From assembly GCA_046328525.1 (NCBI GenBank), contig JAXLWK010000003.1, positions 620,001 through 684,000 on the forward strand: 64,000 bases of DNA, in the 5' to 3' direction. A model generated the notes under the pieces. That model was not told the origin of the DNA, made no database searches, and saw nothing but the letters and a program-made list of their open reading frames with translations. Positions 1-7,974 of the stretch are shown here, piece after piece. The stretch's first letter is position 1. Every line of letters begins with the position of its first letter. A program made the position numbers and the translations under genes. The DNA comes from JBDHWG01 sp046328525 (GTDB lineage: Bacteria > Chloroflexota > Anaerolineae > Epilineales > JAHCIE01).

Positions 1-724
1 ACAGGCGCGTGTGGACGTCCGCGCCGCCCAGGTCCTCCGCCGAGACCTCCTCGCCGGTCGCCGCCTTGACCAGCGGCGGGCCGCCCAGGAAGATCGTGCC
101 CGTGCCCCGCACGATGATCGTCTCGTCGCTCATCGCCGGGACATACGCTCCGCCCGCCGTGCATGACCCCATGACGACGGCAATCTGGGGGATGCCCTGG
201 GCGCTCATGCGCGCCTGGTTGTAGAAGATGCGCCCGAAGTCGTCCACATCCGGAAACACCTCGTCTTGCATCGGCAGGAACGCGCCGCCGGAATCGACCA
301 GGTAGATGCACGGCAGGTGGTTTTCCTCGGCCACCGCCTGAGCGCGCAGGTGCTTCTTGACCGTGAGCGGGTAGTACGTGCCGCCCTTGACGGTCGCGTC
401 GTTGGCGACGATCATGCACTCGCGACCGGCGATGGAGCCGATGCCGGTGACGATGCCGGCGGCCGGCGCTTCGTTGAAGTACATCTCCCAGGCCGCCAGC
501 GGCGACAGTTCCAAGAAGGGGGAGCCGGGGTCGAGGAGACGCTGGATGCGGTCGCGCACGAAGAGCTTGTTCTGCTCGGCGTGGCGTTTCTGGGCGCGCT
601 CTCCGCCGCCCTTGCGGGCGAGGGCAAGGCGCTCTTTCAGCTCAGCCGCGAGGGCGCGGTTGTGCGCCGCGTTGGCGGCAAATCGCTCGTCGTCGGTATC
701 AACGTGGGATTCGATGATTTCCAT
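1..724 (-). CDS. Methylcrotonyl-CoA carboxylase beta (carboxyltransferase) subunit, N-terminal part, cut by window edge
   Basis: The reverse strand reads without a stop from an ATG at 722-724 to the left edge, giving about 241 residues that begin MEIIESHVDTDDERFAAN. This N-terminus, the segment YLVDSGGAFLPMQDEVFPD and the segment MGSCTAGGAYVPAMSDE are typical of biotin-dependent acyl-CoA carboxyltransferases. The FLPMQDEVFPD wording and the ending DVHTRL fit methylcrotonyl-CoA carboxylase beta better than propionyl-CoA carboxylase. The enzyme transfers carboxyl from carboxybiotin to 3-methylcrotonyl-CoA in leucine breakdown, in the cytoplasm with a biotin-carrying alpha subunit that is not visible here. 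The C-terminal half lies outside the window. Propionyl-CoA or geranyl-CoA carboxylase remain possible. Confidence 0.87.
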   Translation of the reverse strand, partial: MEIIESHVDTDDERFAANAAHNRALAAELKERLALARKGGGERAQKRHAEQNKLFVRDRIQRLLDPGSPFLELSPLAAWEMYFNEAPAAGIVTGIGSIAGRECMIVANDATVKGGTYYPLTVKKHLRAQAVAEENHLPCIYLVDSGGAFLPMQDEVFPDVDDFGRIFYNQARMSAQGIPQIAVVMGSCTAGGAYVPAMSDETIIVRGTGTIFLGGPPLVKAATGEEVSAEDLGGADVHTRL

Positions 725-808
725 AAATGGCACCTTTGCCGAAGTCGTCTGGAATAACGACGCCCTCATGCCAGTATACAACGGGCGGGGACGCGAGGCA
801 AGCCACAA

Positions 809-1306
809 TCACCACCCCTGTGTGCCTGGAGCGCCCTTGAACGGGCCGATGATGTCGCTCGTGATCCAGCCGCCGTAGAAGTCGCCAGGCTGCGGCGTCA
901 CCGGCTCGCCGTCCACGGTGCAGGCGTCCATGCGGCCCGGATAGAAGGCGACATAATCCTTAATACCGGCAAACGCGGGCGTGGGGTTGGGGTAGAACCA
1001 GGCCGCGTTCGCGGCTGTTTTGTCGCCGACGCGGATCGTGTAGTAGCCTGCGCGGCCCTTCCACTCGCAGTACGTGGCGCGGCCGGTCGGCGTCAGATAC
1101 TCCAGCCTGATGTCGTCGGGCCGGATGTAGTACACGGGTGGGTGGCTCGTCTCCAGGACGCGCTTGGCGCGGTGCGTGTCGGCGATGACCATGCCGTTGA
1201 AGACCACCTCGATGTGCTTGCCGCTGTCCTCGACGCGCGGCGGCCGCGGGTAATCCCAGACACTCTCCTGCCCCGGCGTTGGTTGAAGCGTTTGTCGTCC
1301 TTGCAT
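809..1306 (-). CDS. DUF427 domain-containing protein
   Basis: This 165-residue protein carries a DUF427-type fold. Recognisable segments are VWDYPRPPRVEDSGKHIEVV, VFNGMVIADTHRAKRVLET, PVYYIRPDDI and YCEWKGRAGYYTI. Family members are small soluble beta-rich proteins of unknown function. The ATG at 1306 is preferred over a GTG one codon upstream because an AAGGAGG Shine-Dalgarno lies six bases before the ATG. The gene sits alone between the carboxylase start (85 bp away) and a repeat array, and nothing around it indicates a role. The family call is secure; the function is unknown. Confidence 0.85.
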   Translation of the reverse strand: MQGRQTLQPTPGQESVWDYPRPPRVEDSGKHIEVVFNGMVIADTHRAKRVLETSHPPVYYIRPDDIRLEYLTPTGRATYCEWKGRAGYYTIRVGDKTAANAAWFYPNPTPAFAGIKDYVAFYPGRMDACTVDGEPVTPQPGDFYGGWITSDIIGPFKGAPGTQGW

Positions 1307-1493
1307 CACGCCCCTCCTTTGTTCGTCGCGCTATTCATATGTGCGGCTCGCGGCGTGTGCTGGAGAAGTGCGGGTTCACGGTGGTCGGTGAAGACGCCGA
1401 CGAGCTTGTCTTGATGCTCAACGACAGACCGCGTGACGTTTGAGTCGGCTAGGGGTAGCCCCCCGTGGCTACCCAGGGCGACCACTACCCAGG

Positions 1494-1733
1494 GCGACCA
1501 CGGGGGATCGTACCCAGGGCGACCACGGGGGATCGTACCCAGGGCGACCACGGGGGATCGCCCCTACGACGCGGCGACCACGGGGGATCGTACCCAGGGC
1601 GACCACGGGGGATCGCCCCTACGACGCGGCGATCACGGGGGATCGTACCCAGGGTGATCACGGGGGATCGTACCCAGGGCGATCACGGGGGATCGTACCC
1701 AGGGCGATCACGGGGGATCGCCCCTACGACGCG
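1494..1733. repeat. Tandem repeat array: nine 17-bp GATC-flanked cores alternating with two linker types
   Basis: Nine copies of a core reading GCGAYCACGGGGGATCG follow one another. Each is followed either by the 8-base linker TACCCAGG (25-bp unit) or by the 13-base linker CCCCTACGACGCG (30-bp unit). Linker order is short, short, long, short, long, short, short, short, long. Copies with T at the variable position form a small hairpin (GCGATC, loop ACGGGG, GATCGC). The first five cores carry C and the last four carry T, so the array is made of two sub-lineages. A degenerate extra copy precedes it near 1476. It fills the 1310-1723 gap and its last linker supplies the stop codon of the MFS gene. 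Open frames across it are repeat artefacts. Confidence 0.93.
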
Positions 1734-2908
1734 GCGACAGACACGGCAGAGGCCGCGACGCGGTTGGCGACGTAAGCCATGATGACGGCAATCACCAGGA
1801 GACCGGCGACAACTGCATACGACTGCTGGACGCCGGCGCTGTCGGCGAGCGCGCCGAGCGCGAACGGCGCGAGCAAGCCCGCGAGGCCATTCGTCAGGGC
1901 CAGGCGAGCGTTCGCGGCGTCGGCGTAGCGAGCGGCGACGTGGGTTGCGTTGGCGATGGAGAAGGGGTACTGGTTGGCGATGCCGAAGCCCGTGATGACC
2001 ATGCCGAGGACGCGGAGCGGGAGCCAGGCCGCCAGCCAGAAGAATGGGAAGCCGACGAGCGTAACCCCCAGGGCCAGCAGCAGCAGCATGCCGCTGTTCA
2101 GCCGTCGGCTCAGCACGCTGCCCAGTAGACGGCCACCGAGCATAGCCGCGAAGAACACGCTCATGAGTGTCGCCGCCTGGGTCGTTGTCATGCCGCCCAC
2201 TTCGTGTAGAAATGTGGGTATCCACGCCAACAAGGCCCACTCGACGGCGCTGGCGAGGAAAAAGACGGCGCAGTACGCCCAGAAGGGCAGACCGAGGACG
2301 CGGAAGGTGACACGCGGCGCTTCGCCCGCGTGATGCGTGGTGGGCGGGACCGCTGTGCGGCGGAACACCAGGGCCAGCAGCGCCACGAGGGCCATTGCCA
2401 GCCAGTACGCGCCGGTCCAGCCGACGATGGAGGCGGTGAAGAAACCGACGATGAGCGGCGCCGCGATGGAGCACAGGCTGGCGACCACCGCCGCCTCGCT
2501 GAACGCGACGACGCGGCGGCTGCCGTAGGTGTCGGACAGCGCCGCCTGGACGGTGACGAGGGTCAGGGAGCCGAGGAAGCCGATGGTCAACGCGCCCAGG
2601 ACGGTGATCGCCGCTGTGCTGCCAACCGCGATCAGAAGCTCGCCGACGACCATGCCCACCGCGCCGCCCCATATCGTGGCTCGCCGCCCCCAGCGGCCGA
2701 TAACCCGGTCGCCGATCAGCCCCGTGAGGATAATGCCCAGGGCGAAGGCGCTGAAGTGCAGGCTGACAACAGCGTAGCTCAGGTTGAGCTGCTGCTGAAG
2801 AGAGGGCAGCGTCGGGCCGAGGCTGCTTTCCATGAAGCTGAAATAGCCGACCATCAGGTACGCCAGCCAGGTGAACGATGTGCGAACGTAGGTGGACGAT
2901 GGTGTCAT
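1724..2908 (-). CDS. MFS transporter
   Basis: A 394-residue protein with about twelve hydrophobic segments. The MFS motif A-like loop GDRVIGRWGRR lies at residues 66-76, between the second and third helices. Length and helix pattern fit a major facilitator secondary transporter of the inner membrane. The substrate cannot be told from sequence. The gene is 21 bp downstream of an FAD oxidoreductase on the same strand, which suggests co-transcription and perhaps uptake of that enzyme's amine or amino acid substrate. The stop codon is formed by the last unit of the tandem repeat array, so the array abuts or may have altered the 3' end. The start has no strong ribosome binding site. Confidence 0.85.
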   Translation of the reverse strand: MTPSSTYVRTSFTWLAYLMVGYFSFMESSLGPTLPSLQQQLNLSYAVVSLHFSAFALGIILTGLIGDRVIGRWGRRATIWGGAVGMVVGELLIAVGSTAAITVLGALTIGFLGSLTLVTVQAALSDTYGSRRVVAFSEAAVVASLCSIAAPLIVGFFTASIVGWTGAYWLAMALVALLALVFRRTAVPPTTHHAGEAPRVTFRVLGLPFWAYCAVFFLASAVEWALLAWIPTFLHEVGGMTTTQAATLMSVFFAAMLGGRLLGSVLSRRLNSGMLLLLALGVTLVGFPFFWLAAWLPLRVLGMVITGFGIANQYPFSIANATHVAARYADAANARLALTNGLAGLLAPFALGALADSAGVQQSYAVVAGLLVIAVIMAYVANRVAASAVSVAAS

Positions 2909-2929
2909 GCGGGTGTCCGTGGCGATAGG

Positions 2930-4240
2930 CTAGAGGCCCGCGCCCTCTTCGTGAGCGGCCTGCTCGACGCCTAGCCCAAAATCCTCCCACAAGGGGATGC
3001 GCGGCGTCTTGCCCAGGGCGAGGGACGCGGCGATGTGCGCAGCGGCGGGGGCGGTCATGATGCCGTGGCCGGCGTGGGCGATGGACAGCACGAGGCCGTC
3101 GGGGTCGGGGCAGCGGTCAATGATGGCGCGCTCGCTGTGGGTGACGCGGCCCGCCGGGTCTAGGGTGGGCTGGCGGTAGACGTAGTAGCCGATCTGATGG
3201 GCGATGCGGCGCGACAGGTAGCGCGAGTCGCGGAAGCCCTCGCCCTCGCGGTGGCCGAACTGCCTGCCGAGCAGCCAGAGCGTCGCTTCGGGGAAGCGCC
3301 CGTCCTTGAGACTCTGCACAGGCGGGATGGTGTCCAGGTAGCCGGGCGAGCGTTCGTCGGCTGGGTGGCGCGCCCAGTGGTAGGACCAGGCGAACAGCAG
3401 GCCGTCGCCGTCCGGCCGGAAGTGGGCGTAGGGATAGCGGCTGATGACGACGGGCGCGTCGGCGGGGATGCCAGGGTGACGGAAGGGGGTCGAGAAGCTC
3501 TGGCGCGGGATGCAGACGATCGGGAGGTCTAGCCCGACGGTCTTGCCCAGGAGGCGGCTGCCAGGTCCGGCGGCCAGGATCACGCGCGTCGTCGTGAGCA
3601 CGCCGCGCGTCGTTTGTACGCCGGTCACGCGGCCATGTTCGGCCAGGATCGCCTGCGCTGGCGTCTCCAGCAGGAAGCGTGTGTTGGCGGTGGCGCGGGC
3701 GAAGCGATTGGCGAGGAAGTCCGAGTTGAGCCAGCCGGCCATCGGGTCGAGCTTCGCGCCGACGACGCGCTCTGGCAGCCAGGGATACGCGCGGCGCAAG
3801 TCGCCCGTGTCGAGCGCGATGGCGTGCCGCAGCCCCCACGAGTGGAGCAGCGCCACATTCTCTTGCTGGGCGCGGGCTTCTTGCTCGTCCATCGCCAGCC
3901 ATAGGTAGCCACGCCGCCGGACGTTGAGGCCCTGGGCAGCGCCCCCACCGAGATAGGAGTCCGGGTCGAGGAAGAGCTGCGCGCTCCACCGCACCTGCTC
4001 GGCGATGGCCTTGGGCGTCCAGCACGTGCGGAACTGCTCGAGGGAGGCGGTCGAAGCGCCACCGGCGAGCTGCCCGTTGGCTTCAAGGACGATGACACGC
4101 GCCGTCGGGTCCTCGCGCTCGATGGCCCAGGCTGTGGCCGGACCGGCCTGACCGCCGCCGATGATGACGACGTCGGCGGTCAGAGGCGTAGGCGAGGAGA
4201 AAAGGGCGTTGGCTTCAGCGCCGGAGTAGAAGCGTTGCAT
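2930..4240 (-). CDS. FAD-dependent oxidoreductase of the DAO (D-amino acid oxidase/sarcosine oxidase-like) family
   Basis: This 436-residue protein has an N-terminal Rossmann motif DVVIIGGGQAGPATAWAIE (GxGxxG at residues 28-33) with an acidic residue E53 at the end of the second strand, typical of FAD binding. Near the C-terminus, LSIAHAGHGIMTAPAAAHIA is the usual second FAD-contacting segment of the DAO fold. Related enzymes oxidise secondary or primary amines such as sarcosine, glycine or proline. I cannot assign the substrate. The gene lies 94 bp downstream of a formyltransferase-like gene and upstream of an MFS transporter on the same strand, so an amine or one-carbon role is a weak inference. 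Confidence 0.87.
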   Translation of the reverse strand: MQRFYSGAEANALFSSPTPLTADVVIIGGGQAGPATAWAIEREDPTARVIVLEANGQLAGGASTASLEQFRTCWTPKAIAEQVRWSAQLFLDPDSYLGGGAAQGLNVRRRGYLWLAMDEQEARAQQENVALLHSWGLRHAIALDTGDLRRAYPWLPERVVGAKLDPMAGWLNSDFLANRFARATANTRFLLETPAQAILAEHGRVTGVQTTRGVLTTTRVILAAGPGSRLLGKTVGLDLPIVCIPRQSFSTPFRHPGIPADAPVVISRYPYAHFRPDGDGLLFAWSYHWARHPADERSPGYLDTIPPVQSLKDGRFPEATLWLLGRQFGHREGEGFRDSRYLSRRIAHQIGYYVYRQPTLDPAGRVTHSERAIIDRCPDPDGLVLSIAHAGHGIMTAPAAAHIAASLALGKTPRIPLWEDFGLGVEQAAHEEGAGL

Positions 4241-4334
4241 GATTGTTCCGCGTCGAGAAGGATAGGCCCGTAGCGGGCGAAGATAGGGTATGCCGGACAG
4301 AGTCGGCTGTCAAATCCCGCGCTTGACGCGCGCC

Positions 4335-5279
4335 CTATCCTGGTGGATAATCTTCGAGAGCGCCGCGCTCAATGTAGACGACGCCCGAACGAAATGCGAC
4401 CGCCAGCCTGTCGCCATCCCAGACCGTCGGCGCGTGGAGCGCCTGCTCGGCGTCGTAGGCGGCGGCGTCGCGGACGACGAGCGACCCCTCCTCCGTCGGG
4501 ATCGTGAATGGGCGGCCCCACTCGACGAGGCCGTGGATGAAGTTGAAGGCTCGCCGCGCCGACCACGTCGTTGCGACAGTGTAGTCGCCCTGGCCGGGTG
4601 TGGGCGCAGGGGAAGCGCCGCGCGTCGGCTGGGGGTGCAGGCCGAGCCGCCCCGCCGCGATGTCGTCCAGCACGTCGGCGAGTAGCTTGCCACCGACGCC
4701 AGACAGCCGCCGCTCCGCCGCGCCGTAGCGTGTCCCGTCGGCCAGCGCCACGCTCTGCTGGCGCGCAATGTCGCCCGTGTCGGCTCCGGCGTCCATTTGG
4801 TGGATGGTCACGCCCGCGTATTCCAGCCCATCGTGGTAGACCCAGAAGAGGGGAGAGGGGCCGCGATACGCGGGCAGCAGGGACGGGTGGACGTTGTAGC
4901 CGCCGTGTTTGGCGACGGTCAGGAGCTTGGGCGGCAGCAGATAGGGGAAGCAGGCGACACAGATCACGTCGGGCGCGTAGTTGGAAAGCGCCGCCAGCGT
5001 GTCCGGCCGGGACGGGCGGCCGATTTCCAGCACGGGGATGCCCGCGCCCCACGCCACGTCTACGATGGTCGGCGTGTTCGGCTGGCCTGCAAGTTGCAGC
5101 GTCAGGCCATGCGAATGTCGTGGCGCACGAAGGCGCGGCGCGACGTTTTGGCCCGACAGAGCGTAGGGGCGGGGGACCACGACGGCGCGCACGTCGTGGT
5201 CGGCGGCGAGCAAGGCGGCGAGAGGGGCGTGGGAGAAGACACCCTCCATGCCGAAGAAAAGGATACTCAGGCGCGCCAT
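4335..5279 (-). CDS. Methionyl-tRNA formyltransferase-like protein (formyltransferase family)
   Basis: A 314-residue protein starting MARLSILFFGMEG. The formyltransferase catalytic set is visible: Asn129 and His131 in NVHPSLLPAYRGPSP, and the Asp of GADTGDI near residue 167. A C-terminal region resembling the Fmt C-domain follows (residues 220-310). An open frame extends 60 residues upstream, but that part is antisense to the divergent yggX gene and the family consensus begins at this ATG. It may be the housekeeping Fmt that formylates initiator Met-tRNA with 10-formyl-THF, but the N-terminal region is unusual (PRPYALSGQN, not the canonical pattern), so a paralogue acting on another amine is possible. 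Only 42 bp separate it from the divergent yggX start. Confidence 0.8.
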   Translation of the reverse strand: MARLSILFFGMEGVFSHAPLAALLAADHDVRAVVVPRPYALSGQNVAPRLRAPRHSHGLTLQLAGQPNTPTIVDVAWGAGIPVLEIGRPSRPDTLAALSNYAPDVICVACFPYLLPPKLLTVAKHGGYNVHPSLLPAYRGPSPLFWVYHDGLEYAGVTIHQMDAGADTGDIARQQSVALADGTRYGAAERRLSGVGGKLLADVLDDIAAGRLGLHPQPTRGASPAPTPGQGDYTVATTWSARRAFNFIHGLVEWGRPFTIPTEEGSLVVRDAAAYDAEQALHAPTVWDGDRLAVAFRSGVVYIERGALEDYPPG

Positions 5280-5321
5280 TCGCGGACCTGCGCGATGCGC
5301 GAGAGAGGAAGGATAGGAACG

Positions 5322-5789
5322 ATGTTTTCGCGGTTCTTCAAAGGCAATGATCCTGAGAAACAAGAAGGCGGCCAGCCAGATGCTGAAGCGGATAGCGCGG
5401 CTGCCGAGACAGCCGCGACGCCGCCCAATGTGCCCGTCTCCATGGAGCCACAGCCCCACATGGTCATGTGCGCCAAGCTGAAGCGGCGGCTGCCGGGGCT
5501 GGACAAGCCGCCGTTCTCCGGTGAGCTAGGCCAGCGCATCTACGACAACATCTCGGCGCTGGCGTGGGACATGTGGAAGCGCCAGTCGGTCATTCTCGTC
5601 AATCACTACGGCCTCGTGGGGGCAGACCCGGAGGCGCGGCGCTGGTTGACGGAGCAAATGGAAGTGTTTCTCTTCGGCGACGAGGACGAGCCGATGCCGG
5701 AGGGCTGGGCGCCCGAAGACCAGGGTGGCGGGAAAGGCGGCGCGAAGGGCGCGCCAGCGCCGGCGAAGGGTGCCGCGCCCCGAAAATAG
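5322..5789 (+). CDS. yggX: Fe(II)-trafficking / oxidative damage protection protein (YggX family) with long N- and C-terminal extensions
   Basis: This 155-residue protein contains a YggX core from about residue 46. It has MVMCAKLKRRLPGLDKPP with the conserved Cys, then GELGQRIYDNISALAWDMWK, then VNHYGLVGADPEARRWLTEQ and the ending PEGWAPEDQ. Bacterial YggX proteins are about 90 residues and protect labile Fe-S clusters and iron handling in the cytoplasm. Here an acidic, Ala/Pro-rich N-terminal tail of about 45 residues and a Gly/Lys/Ala/Pro-rich C-terminal tail are added. The start was chosen for its purine-rich GAGAGAGGAAGGATAGGA leader. An ORF extending further upstream runs antisense to the formyltransferase gene and is not credible. 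Confidence 0.85.
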   Translation: MFSRFFKGNDPEKQEGGQPDAEADSAAAETAATPPNVPVSMEPQPHMVMCAKLKRRLPGLDKPPFSGELGQRIYDNISALAWDMWKRQSVILVNHYGLVGADPEARRWLTEQMEVFLFGDEDEPMPEGWAPEDQGGGKGGAKGAPAPAKGAAPRK

Positions 5790-5861
5790 GCCCGCCGGCG
5801 CATCGTCACGGATGAAAGCGTCGCGTGAGGCCGGGGTGGGCATGCAGCGCCCGGGCGGTCG

Positions 5862-5947
5862 CCTGGCACTTGAGTGCCAGGCTAAAGGGGCCAAGCCTGC
5901 CTGCATCAGCAGGCTTCGCCCGCTCAGCCACCGACTTGAGTCGGTGG
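5862..5947. repeat. Three consecutive perfect hairpins (REP-like palindromic element)
   Basis: Three perfect stem-loops follow each other: CCTGGCACT-tg-AGTGCCAGG (5862-5881), AAGCCTGC with an 8-base loop and GCAGGCTT (5893-5916), and CCACCGACT-tg-AGTCGGTGG (5928-5947). They fill the gap between the converging yggX and ATP-grasp genes. No U-tract follows, so they are more likely an extragenic palindromic element or transcript stabiliser than a simple terminator. The third hairpin shares the CCGACT/AGTCGG theme with the element at 37065-37121. Confidence 0.85.
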
Positions 5948-5994
5948 TGGCGGTAGGCGACGACGCGGCTTGAGCGAACTTTCATAGCACTCCT

Positions 5995-6045
5995 GCGAAG
6001 GGCCTCCCGGAGCACCGGGGGATGCTTCGCGTCGTTCTGCCTGAC
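5995..6045 (+). repeat. Degenerate copy of a dispersed intergenic repeat
   Basis: This segment reads GCGAAGGG...CCCGGAGCACCGG...GATGCTTCGC...CTGAC. It matches the central part of the elements at 39443-39517 (same orientation) and 47410-47487 (opposite orientation), with substitutions. It lies in the gap between convergent genes. Confidence 0.6.
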
Positions 6046-6055
6046 GAGTTGGCGG

Positions 6056-7321
6056 TCACGCCATGAGGCGCATCTGCGGCACGATGGTGAAGCGCAGCCG
6101 TCGGTGCGCCTCGCGCAGCGCCGCCTCAACGTCGTCGGGACGCTCCCCGCGCGCGAAGATGAAGCCCAGGTAGCTCGCTCCTTCCGGCAGCGGCACGACT
6201 GGGTGTTGCAGCGGGAGCGTGATGTCTACCTCCTCGACGCCGGGTACCGACAGGGCTTTGTCCACTCCCTCGACACTCTTCAGAATACCGGCGGCGGGAA
6301 TGGGGATCATCATTACGCCGCCGGCGCGTTTCTCGCGCTGGAGGTCGGCGATCTCCATGCCCACCGCGCGGCGCAGGATCAGCTCCTCCAGCGAGATGTC
6401 CTCGGTCCCGAAACGCAGCGTCTTCGAGCATAGCCCGCCGATGGATCGCCCGGCGACCTCGATGATCCACGGGCCTGCCTCATTGATGCGCAGCTCAGCG
6501 TGAACCGGCCCCTCACGCAGCCCCAGCGCCGCGCAGGCGTCGGCGGCGCAGGCCAGGATCGCGGCCTGAGCATCGTCTGGCAGGCGCGAGGGCGTCACGT
6601 AGATCGTTTCCTCGAAATACGGGCCGACGAGCGGGTCGGGCTTGTCGAACAGGGCCAGGAGCTTGAGGTGTCCCTCGGCGAGAATTCCCTCCAACGCCAC
6701 CTCGAAGCCGTCTATGTAGTCTTCGATGAGGATGTCGGCGATCTGCCGTCGCTCCTGGGTGTCGCCTGTAGCGAGGGCAATTGCGCGGGTGCAGTGGAAC
6801 GCCTCGACAAACTCGGCCGGAGTGTTGGCGCGAATCACGCCCTGGCTCGCGGCCAGGTGTGTCGGCTTCACCACGACGGGGTAGTCTAGCTCGGCGGCGA
6901 GGCGGGTCGGATCGTCGGCTGTGGTGACGTGGCGGAAGCGGGGAACCGGGACGCCGGCGTCGCTCAGGCGCTGGCGCATGCGCAGCTTGTCGCGGGCAGC
7001 CAGGGAAGCGTCAGGCGAGTTGTGGGACAGGCCGAGGGCGTCGGCGGCGCGCGCGGCGATAACCGCGCCGTTGTCGTCCACGCACAGAATGGCCCGCACC
7101 GGCGCGGCCTGGGCAAAGGCGACGAGATCGGCGACAGCCTTGTCGGGGTCGCGGAAATCGAGAGGAAGCGTTGCGCGCCACTGGCGGGCGAGGGGCTTCG
7201 GCATGTCCAGGCCCTTGACCGCTTCTAGCCCGATGCGCTCCGCCGCTTCGATGAAGGGGGCGCCGCGATAGGTTTGCGTGCCGATGAGCAGGATGACGCG
7301 CGTCTTCTCCGAGTCCGCCAT
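6056..7321 (-). CDS. ATP-grasp domain enzyme (carboxylate-amine ligase-like)
   Basis: A 421-residue protein starting MADSEKTRVILLIGTQTYRG. It has an N-terminal alpha/beta pre-ATP-grasp region (residues 1-105), an ATP-grasp lid and nucleotide segment with the lysine motif YPVVVKPTHLAASQGVIRA at about 148-165, and the metal-binding stretch AELRINEAGPWIIEVAGR followed by SIGGLCSKTLRF. A C-terminal domain covers about 340-421. This layout is seen in ATP-grasp ligases joining a carboxylate to an amine through an acyl-phosphate, for example dipeptide or amino acid ligases. The exact substrate is unknown. An upstream in-frame extension to 7540 has no family similarity. The gene is monocistronic here. 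Confidence 0.82.
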   Translation of the reverse strand: MADSEKTRVILLIGTQTYRGAPFIEAAERIGLEAVKGLDMPKPLARQWRATLPLDFRDPDKAVADLVAFAQAAPVRAILCVDDNGAVIAARAADALGLSHNSPDASLAARDKLRMRQRLSDAGVPVPRFRHVTTADDPTRLAAELDYPVVVKPTHLAASQGVIRANTPAEFVEAFHCTRAIALATGDTQERRQIADILIEDYIDGFEVALEGILAEGHLKLLALFDKPDPLVGPYFEETIYVTPSRLPDDAQAAILACAADACAALGLREGPVHAELRINEAGPWIIEVAGRSIGGLCSKTLRFGTEDISLEELILRRAVGMEIADLQREKRAGGVMMIPIPAAGILKSVEGVDKALSVPGVEEVDITLPLQHPVVPLPEGASYLGFIFARGERPDDVEAALREAHRRLRFTIVPQMRLMA

Positions 7322-7485
7322 AATGACTACCCCTTCTCCATCGCCGTTGGAGTAGATTATAGCGCAAAGGGGCGCTGCGGCACATATCGTGCATGGCTCG
7401 CAACAGGTGGCCGCCCCGCGCCGGTGTTCAGGCCAGGCGGCGGGGCGGCTTGCCGAGAGACGTGCCCGGAAGGGGTCGGTGTTGC

Positions 7486-7833
7486 CTAGTTCATGTTGTA
7501 CAGAATGACCGCGTAGAGACTGTAGACCTCGAAGGCCCACGTGCCGCCCATCGGCGTCGGCGGGTTGTTGAGCTTCTGGCCGATGAAGGCGATGAGATTG
7601 TTGCTCGTCAGCGCCGTCTCCAACAGCGACTGGAGCCGCGCTTCAGTGGTCATCACGACAACCATCTTGCCGGGCATGTCGCGCAGGGCGACGAGGGCAT
7701 GGCAGCCGTGGTAGTTGGGAACCGCGTAGCCTTCGACCAGGGTGACGTGGCCGAACAGCTCGACCGTATTGCCGGGCATGACATTCTTCGGATCCAGGGT
7801 CAGGACCTTCTCGAGCGCCAAAGGTGTCTCCAT
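7486..7833 (-). CDS. Conserved small protein of unknown function
   Basis: A 115-residue protein starting METPLALEKVLTLDPKNVMPG, preceded by a strong AGGAGG Shine-Dalgarno six bases upstream, which fixes the start and argues that it is a real gene. It is mostly beta-prone, without a signal peptide or membrane span. The N-terminal half, with NTVELFGHVTLVEGYAVPNY and VALRDMPGKMVVVMTTEAR, resembles a small OB- or barrel-like fold, but I do not recognise a family. It sits alone between the ATP-grasp gene and the oppositely oriented DUF2071 gene. Confidence 0.6.
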   Translation of the reverse strand: METPLALEKVLTLDPKNVMPGNTVELFGHVTLVEGYAVPNYHGCHALVALRDMPGKMVVVMTTEARLQSLLETALTSNNLIAFIGQKLNNPPTPMGGTWAFEVYSLYAVILYNMN

Positions 7834-7974
7834 GATCGTCCTCCTATGGACATAACCGACCGAGAAGGGCAAATGCCCGTATGTCTTACTCTCACTATAC
7901 CACAGGCGTGGCTACAAACTGGCGACGACATGGCTACATTGCTGTGAGCGTGAGCGGCGGCCAGAGGAGGACAG

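Noticed and set aside
1494..1733. CRISPR array
   Set aside because: The linkers between repeats are only 8 or 13 bases and are themselves repeated. There are no variable spacers.
1433..1782. Three overlapping plus-strand frames (74, 111 and 105 residues) over the repeat array
   Set aside because: All are low-complexity translations of the 25/30-bp repeats and are open in several frames at once.
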